DNA from: Myxococcales bacterium UBA1660
GTDB lineage: Bacteria > Myxococcota_A > Polyangia > Polyangiales > Houyiibacteriaceae
NCBI GenBank assembly: GCA_002320815.1
Contig: DCLA01000021.1
Location: forward strand, 1 to 10,149
DNA: 10,149 nt
Direction of reading: 5' to 3'
This document shows positions 6,161-10,149 of the stretch, piece after piece. The translations under genes and the position numbers were made by a program. Numbering within the stretch: the first letter of the stretch is position 1; every line of letters begins with the position of its first letter. Below the pieces are notes generated by a model. It was not told the DNA's origin. It ran no database searches and worked only from the letters and a program-made list of their open reading frames with translations.

Positions 6161-6322
6161 CGCCGCGGAGGATAGGAGATCGGCGCCCCCACGAATAGCG
6201 ACCCCGGGCGAGGAAGCGGGGGCCGAATCCGCACCGTTGGGACGCGCCGAACGAACCCGGGCCCGGCGGCGCGGTCGGCGCCCGGCGGTTGTCAGCGCCC
6301 CCGGTCGCCCTAGAGCCGAACC

Positions 6323-7327
6323 ATGCGAGTCGCCGCCGTCCGAGAGAAGAGTGCCCCTTTCCACATCGAAGAGCGGGAGACGCCCGAGCCCGAACCGGGC
6401 CAGGTGCGGGTCGCCGTCGAAGCCTGCGGCGTCTGCCACAGCGACGCCTTCACCAAGGAGGGCGGGTTCCCGGGCCTGGAGTTTCCCCGGGTCCCCGGCC
6501 ACGAGGTGGCCGGCCGCATCGACGCGGTGGGCGACGACGTCGCGCGGTGGAAGGTCGGCGACCGCGTCGGCGTGGGCTGGCATGGCGGCCACTGCTTCGT
6601 CTGCGGGCGCTGCCGCCGGGGTGACTTCATCAACTGCGAGAACGGTCGCGTGACCGGCATCCACCACGACGGCGGCTACGCGACCCACATGATCGCGCCG
6701 GCGGAGAGCGTCGCGCGCATCCCCGAGTCGATGGACGCCGTCCTGGCCGGTCCGCTCCTCTGCGCGGGCGTGACGACGTTCAACGCGCTCCGCAACGCCG
6801 GGCTGCGCGCGGGCGCCACCGTGGCCGTTCAAGGCATCGGTGGGCTCGGACACCTGGGGCTCCAGTTCGCGCGCCAGATGGGCTTCCACACCGTCGCCCT
6901 CTCCCGGGGCACCGACAAGAAGGAGCTCGCCGAGGAGCTGGGCGCCCACGACTACGTGGACACCGAGGCCGAGGACGTCGCCGACGCGCTGCAGAAGCTC
7001 GGCGGGGCGGATCTGGTCCTGGCGACCGCGCCGCATCCGAAGGCGATCCAGAAGACCTTCGGCGGTCTCGCGGCGCGGGGGAAGCTCCTCCTGGTCGCGG
7101 CCACCGGCGAGACCCTGGAGCTCCCCGGCTTCCCCTTCCTGACTGGCAAGTCCGTGGCCGGCTGGCCCAGCGGGTCGTCGATCGACTCCGAGGACACCAT
7201 GACCTTCGCGACCCGCCATGGGGTCGCGCCGCGGACGGAGACCTTCGCCCTCGATCAGGCCGACGAGGCCTACGCCAAGATGATGGAGGGCGAGGTCCGC
7301 TTCCGGGCCGTCCTCACGATGGGCTGA
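6323..7327 (+). CDS. Zinc-dependent alcohol dehydrogenase (medium-chain MDR family)
   Basis: This 334-residue cytoplasmic enzyme would oxidise alcohols or reduce aldehydes with a nicotinamide cofactor. The GroES-like N-terminal domain holds the catalytic zinc set Cys38 (CGVCHSD), His60-Glu61 (PGHE) and Cys147 (LLCAG). The structural zinc lobe has Cys91, Cys94, Cys97 and Cys105 (CX2CX2CX7C). The Rossmann domain starts at GIGGLGHLG (171-179). The residues after the second strand are Ser194-Arg195 rather than an acidic residue, which suggests NADP(H) use (inference). The C-terminal part GWPSGSSIDSEDTMTFA is familiar from bacterial zinc alcohol dehydrogenases of this subgroup. The exact substrate cannot be read. 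The ATG at 6323 begins directly at the first beta strand. Its ribosome site is weak (AGAG about 9 bases upstream). All zinc ligands are intact, so it should be active. Confidence 0.93.
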   Translation: MRVAAVREKSAPFHIEERETPEPEPGQVRVAVEACGVCHSDAFTKEGGFPGLEFPRVPGHEVAGRIDAVGDDVARWKVGDRVGVGWHGGHCFVCGRCRRGDFINCENGRVTGIHHDGGYATHMIAPAESVARIPESMDAVLAGPLLCAGVTTFNALRNAGLRAGATVAVQGIGGLGHLGLQFARQMGFHTVALSRGTDKKELAEELGAHDYVDTEAEDVADALQKLGGADLVLATAPHPKAIQKTFGGLAARGKLLLVAATGETLELPGFPFLTGKSVAGWPSGSSIDSEDTMTFATRHGVAPRTETFALDQADEAYAKMMEGEVRFRAVLTMG

Positions 7328-7340
7328 CCCCGCGGGGGTC
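7326..7340 (+). terminator. GC hairpin at the dehydrogenase stop codon
   Basis: GACCCC (7326-7331) and GGGGTC (7335-7340) form a perfect 6-bp stem with a GCG loop, starting inside the TGA of the dehydrogenase gene. No T-run follows, so it is at most a weak or Rho-assisted end signal. It lies 36 bases before the next start codon, and read-through into that gene is possible. Confidence 0.35.
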
Positions 7341-7376
7341 GTGGCCAGGGCGCGGGGCCTGCGGTAGAAAGGTGGG

Positions 7377-8621
7377 ATGGCCCTTCGCTTTCGTCTGCCT
7401 TCGCTCCTCGCGCTCGTCGTCGCCCTCGCCGCCTGCGGCGAGGACGGTCCCCGCGCCGAGGCACGCTTCGACACCCTCAACGTCGGCCTCGCTGGCGCGT
7501 TCGTGCCCAACGAGGAGGCGCGGCGCGCGGTCATCCCCGCCCAGCTCGCCGCGTTGGAGTCCGACGTGGTGTGCCTCCAGGAGGTCTGGACCCAGGCCGA
7601 CAAGGACGCCATCACCGCCGCGGTGGCCGGCACCTTCCCCTACGTGGCCTCGTTCACCCACGACCTGAACACGCCGGTCGACGACCCGACGGACCAGTCG
7701 GGCGCCACGCCGCCCCCTCACACGGCCGCGCCCTGCGCCTCGGAGGAGAACATGGCGTCCCTCGAGGAGGCCCTGGCGTGCGTGGCCGAGAACTGCTCGA
7801 CCATCCCGGGCAGCGAGGACGGCATGACCACGAGCACCGAGTGCGCCCAGGAGGCGTGCCTCGACGCGGTGGTCGACCTGCTGGTCGGCGACGCCGAGGC
7901 CCAGCGCTGCTACGGCTGCCTGGCTTCGAGCCTGCCCACCGAGACCCTCGGCGACATGCGCGACCTGTGCACCACCGAGGTCAACGCCGGTCTCGCGTTC
8001 CGCGGACAGAGCGGCGTCATGATCCTCTCCAAGCACCCGCTCTCGAACGTCGACGACTTCGTGATGCCCGGGTCGTGGAACCAGCGGGTGGTCGCCGCGG
8101 CCACCGTGACGCTCCCCGGCGACGTGGACGTGGACGTCTACTGCAACCACCTCACGCCGATCTTCAGCAACGTGGCCTTCCCCTACACCGGTGACTACGG
8201 CGCCGGCGAGATCGGCGCGGCGGGTTGGGCCGCCGAGCAGGAGCTCCAGGCGGGCAAGCTGGTGGAGTACGTCCGCACCCGCAGCGGCGATGGACCGGCG
8301 GTGCTCCTGGGCGACTTCAACGCGGGTCGCGCCGTCGAGGGCACCGAGCTGCGCGACGAGGGCGTGGAGACGATGACCGTCCTCGAGGGCGCGTTCACCT
8401 TCGCGCCGCCGAGCCCGCTCGCGTGCACCTTCTGTCCCGACAACGGCAACAACGTCGAGGACACCGAGCGGGTCCTGATCGATCACATCTGGCTCTCCGG
8501 GGATGTCGAGGCGCGCAACGTGGAGCGCACCTTCGACGAGGACATCGTCCCGGTCGAAGGCGGCGCGATGGTGCCCCTCTCGGACCACTACGGGCTGAAG
8601 GCGACGGTCGAGCTCTACTGA
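7377..8621 (+). CDS. Lipoprotein endonuclease/exonuclease/phosphatase-family hydrolase (neutral sphingomyelinase-like) with Cys-rich insert
   Basis: This 414-residue precursor starts with a short Arg-containing n-region and a Leu/Ala/Val-rich segment ending in lipobox LAAC (Cys20), so the mature protein is probably a lipoprotein. The Mg-dependent phosphodiesterase fold is marked by LNVGL (Asn35), CLQEVW (Glu69), NHLTP (His258), GDFNAG (Asp313, Asn315), IDHIWLS (Asp369) and PLSDHYGL (Asp403, His404). The catalytic set is therefore complete. SGVMILSKHPL and PLSDHYGLKATV resemble neutral sphingomyelinases (SMPD2-like), so a phosphodiester lipid is a plausible substrate, but a nuclease is not excluded. 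Between the Glu69 and SKHPL motifs lies an insert of about 110 residues with eight cysteines (120, 135, 140, 156, 161, 178, 181, 198), probably disulfide bonded outside the cytoplasm. The ATG at 7377 has AAAGG four bases upstream. Confidence 0.88.
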   Translation: MALRFRLPSLLALVVALAACGEDGPRAEARFDTLNVGLAGAFVPNEEARRAVIPAQLAALESDVVCLQEVWTQADKDAITAAVAGTFPYVASFTHDLNTPVDDPTDQSGATPPPHTAAPCASEENMASLEEALACVAENCSTIPGSEDGMTTSTECAQEACLDAVVDLLVGDAEAQRCYGCLASSLPTETLGDMRDLCTTEVNAGLAFRGQSGVMILSKHPLSNVDDFVMPGSWNQRVVAAATVTLPGDVDVDVYCNHLTPIFSNVAFPYTGDYGAGEIGAAGWAAEQELQAGKLVEYVRTRSGDGPAVLLGDFNAGRAVEGTELRDEGVETMTVLEGAFTFAPPSPLACTFCPDNGNNVEDTERVLIDHIWLSGDVEARNVERTFDEDIVPVEGGAMVPLSDHYGLKATVELY

Positions 8622-8626
8622 GCGAC

Positions 8627-8645
8627 GCCGCCCCGGGGGGGCGGC
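8627..8645. terminator. Strong GC hairpin between convergent genes
   Basis: GCCGCCCC (8627-8634) and GGGGCGGC (8638-8645) form a perfect 8-bp all-GC stem with a GGG loop, 6 bases after the hydrolase stop and 17 bases beyond the stop of the opposing reductase gene. The position suggests a shared bidirectional terminator. There is no T-run on either strand, so an intrinsic mechanism is not certain. Confidence 0.55.
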
Positions 8646-8661
8646 CTCTCCGCCGCTCCGA

Positions 8662-10080
8662 TCAGGTGGAAGCGGCGCCTTCGGGGCGCTCTTCCATCTC
8701 GATCTCGTTGCCGGCCCCGGCCGCGCGCTTCACCGGCTCGCGCATCTGGACGAGCTCCTCGGCCGCCGTCGGGTGGATCCCGATGGTGGTGTCGAGGTCG
8801 CTCTTGGTGACGCCCGCCCGCACCGCGACCGCGAAGCCCTGGACGATCTCACCGGCGTCGGGCCCGACCACGTGCACCCCGAGGACCCGGTCGGTCTCCT
8901 CGTCGACGACCATCTTCATCAGCGAGCGGATATTCCGCTGAGCGAGGGTGTTGCGCATCGGGCGGAACTGGGAGCAGAAGCAGTGCACCCGGTGGCCGCG
9001 CTCCCAGGCGTGCTCCTCGCTGATCCCCACCGAGGCCATCTCCGGGCTGGTGAAGATGGCGGTGGGTACGTTCATGTAGTCGACATCGATGCGCTTGCCG
9101 CCGAACTGGGTGCTCACGAAGGCCATGGCCTCGGCGATGGCGACCGGGGTCAGGGGCATCCGCTCGATGACGTCGCCGAGGGCGAAGACACTGGGGACGT
9201 TGGTTCGGAACTCGTCGTCGACCAGGACGGCGCCCGACGGCGCGAGGTCCACGCCGATGGTGTCGAGGCCGAGGCCCGCGGTGTTCGGCTTGCGGCCGGT
9301 GGCGGCGAGCTGGACGTCGCCCTCGAGGACGGTTCCGTCGTCGAGGGTGGCCGCGATGCCCGTGGGGGTCTTCGCGAGCTTCTCGATGGTGTGCTCCATG
9401 TGGACGTGCATCCCCTGGAGCCGGAGCTGACTGAGGAGGAAGTCGGTGCACTCGTGGTCGAAGGCGCTGAGCACGTGCGCGCCGCGATGGACCACGTGGA
9501 CCTCGGCCCCCATCGAGCGGAAGATGGAGCCCATCTCCAGGCCGATGTAACCGCCCCCGGCGATGACCACGCGCTCGGGCATGGCGTCGAGGTGGAAGAC
9601 CTCGTCGGAGGTGATCGCCAGCTCCTTGCCGGGGATGTCGACCACGTGGGGCGTGCCCCCGGTGGTCACCAGGAACTTCTCGGCGGTGATCCGGCGTCCG
9701 TCGACCTCGATGGCGTTCGGGTCCACGAAGCGGGCGCGGCCGCGGACCAGGTCTACGCCGGACCCATCGAGGAGATCGCCGTACACGTCGTTGAGTCGAC
9801 CGATCTCGCGGTCCTTGGCGGCGATCAGCGCGGCCCAGTCGAAGGTGGGCTCACCGGGCACGGTCCACCCGAAGCCGCGCATGTCCTCGAGGTCGTAGCG
9901 AAAACGCCCGGCGTACACGAGGAGCTTCTTGGGCACGCAACCGCGGTTGACGCAGGTGCCGCCGAGGTCGCTGTCCTCGGCCAGGCCCACCCGGGCCCCC
10001 AACTTGGCGGCGACCCGAGCGGCGCGCACGCCACCCGAGCCCGCACCGATCACGAAGAGGTCGTAGTCGAACTCGGCCAT
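8662..10080 (-). CDS. gor: Glutathione-disulfide reductase (FAD, pyridine-nucleotide disulfide oxidoreductase)
   Basis: This 472-residue flavoenzyme would reduce oxidised glutathione with NAD(P)H in the cytoplasm. The FAD Rossmann motif is GAGSGG (12-17). The redox disulfide is Cys43-Cys48 in GGTCVNRGCVPKKLLVYA, the glutathione-reductase form. The nicotinamide motif is GGGYIGLE (175-182). Later come TGRKPN (261-266), FALGDV (299-304) of the second FAD site, and the catalytic HPTAAEE with His436 and Glu441. The first cofactor-phosphate Arg is present (Arg199), but the second, Arg204 in E. coli, aligns with Ser205. NADPH preference is therefore less secure than usual. A tail of about 20 Glu/Ala-rich residues follows the usual end. 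The ATG at 10080 begins at the normal N-terminus, without a clear Shine-Dalgarno. It is convergent with the hydrolase gene and faces unknown sequence beyond the window. A related disulfide reductase of another low-molecular-weight thiol is possible. Confidence 0.9.
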   Translation of the reverse strand: MAEFDYDLFVIGAGSGGVRAARVAAKLGARVGLAEDSDLGGTCVNRGCVPKKLLVYAGRFRYDLEDMRGFGWTVPGEPTFDWAALIAAKDREIGRLNDVYGDLLDGSGVDLVRGRARFVDPNAIEVDGRRITAEKFLVTTGGTPHVVDIPGKELAITSDEVFHLDAMPERVVIAGGGYIGLEMGSIFRSMGAEVHVVHRGAHVLSAFDHECTDFLLSQLRLQGMHVHMEHTIEKLAKTPTGIAATLDDGTVLEGDVQLAATGRKPNTAGLGLDTIGVDLAPSGAVLVDDEFRTNVPSVFALGDVIERMPLTPVAIAEAMAFVSTQFGGKRIDVDYMNVPTAIFTSPEMASVGISEEHAWERGHRVHCFCSQFRPMRNTLAQRNIRSLMKMVVDEETDRVLGVHVVGPDAGEIVQGFAVAVRAGVTKSDLDTTIGIHPTAAEELVQMREPVKRAAGAGNEIEMEERPEGAAST

Positions 10081-10109
10081 CGCTAGTGATTCGCCCGAGC
10101 CCCCGTTCC

Positions 10110-10121
10110 GTTACGCGAAAC
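10110..10121. promoter_or_regulatory. Imperfect dyad GTTACGCGAAAC upstream of gor
   Basis: GTT-A-CGCG-A-AAC is a 12-base near-palindrome (GTTnCGCGnAAC), 29 bases upstream of the glutathione reductase start, within an otherwise featureless 69-base leader at the window edge. It could be an operator or could arise by chance in this base composition. No promoter boxes are clear. Confidence 0.2.
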
Positions 10122-10149
10122 CCGAGGCTCCGCCGACGCGAAGCGGGAG

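Noticed and set aside
6257..6266. Palindrome CCGGGCCCGG between the glycosylase and dehydrogenase genes
   Set aside because: A 10-base all-GC palindrome is expected by chance in DNA of this composition, and it has no promoter-like neighbours.
6161..7633. Upstream extension of the uracil-DNA glycosylase frame
   Set aside because: It runs antisense to the alcohol dehydrogenase and has no family similarity. The glycosylase homology starts just after the ATG at 6160.
9142..9153. GACCGGGGTCAG inside the glutathione reductase gene
   Set aside because: It encodes the conserved LTPVAIAEA segment on the minus strand, so coding constraint explains it.
803..10080. A thiol/sulfur gene cluster formed by cysH and the glutathione reductase
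   Set aside because: They are 7 kb apart, each is its own unit, and unrelated genes on both strands lie between them.

Overview
The window looks like ordinary chromosome from a very GC-rich Gram-negative bacterium. By eye GC is near 70% over most genes and somewhat lower around positions 200-1700. The lipoprotein signal with a Cys-rich secreted domain, the tandem DUF4139 genes, and sparse or weak Shine-Dalgarno sites fit a myxobacterium-like lineage (Myxococcota, perhaps Sandaracinus-like). That placement is inference. No tRNA, rRNA, CRISPR array or intact mobile element was seen.

Left part (1-1850). The 3' end of an unidentified plus-strand gene (2-97) is followed by a small IsdG/HmoB-type heme-degrading monooxygenase (203-559) whose start codon sits in an 8-bp inverted repeat. 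A non-coding stretch then holds seven copies of a 12-base core, GACCGGGGTTGA, in higher-order units of 42 and 37 bp. It runs up to the stop codon of a minus-strand PAPS reductase gene, cysH. Two more same-orientation copies lie beyond the other end of cysH. Between the divergent cysH and DUF4139 genes is an AT-richer patch with a perfect CGGTTT-N11-AAACCG dyad, a LysR-type operator shape.

Middle (1855-5513). Two translationally coupled plus-strand genes encode related DUF4140/DUF4139 (MuiA-family) proteins of 708 and 511 residues. The first carries a long Pro/Ala/Gly-rich insert. Neither has a visible signal peptide. Their function is unknown.

Right part (5564-10149). A minus-strand uracil-DNA glycosylase superfamily protein is divergent from a zinc-dependent alcohol dehydrogenase. 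The dehydrogenase is followed by a lipoprotein endonuclease/exonuclease/phosphatase-fold enzyme of neutral-sphingomyelinase type with a Cys-rich insertion. A strong GC hairpin separates it from a convergent glutathione-disulfide reductase gene.

Apart from the DUF4139 pair, the genes look like independent transcription units. cysH and the glutathione reductase both touch sulfur and thiol metabolism but lie 7 kb apart and show no operon link. The features most worth follow-up are the repeat family flanking cysH, the DUF4139 pair and the Cys-rich insert. I do not see a convincing new multi-gene system.
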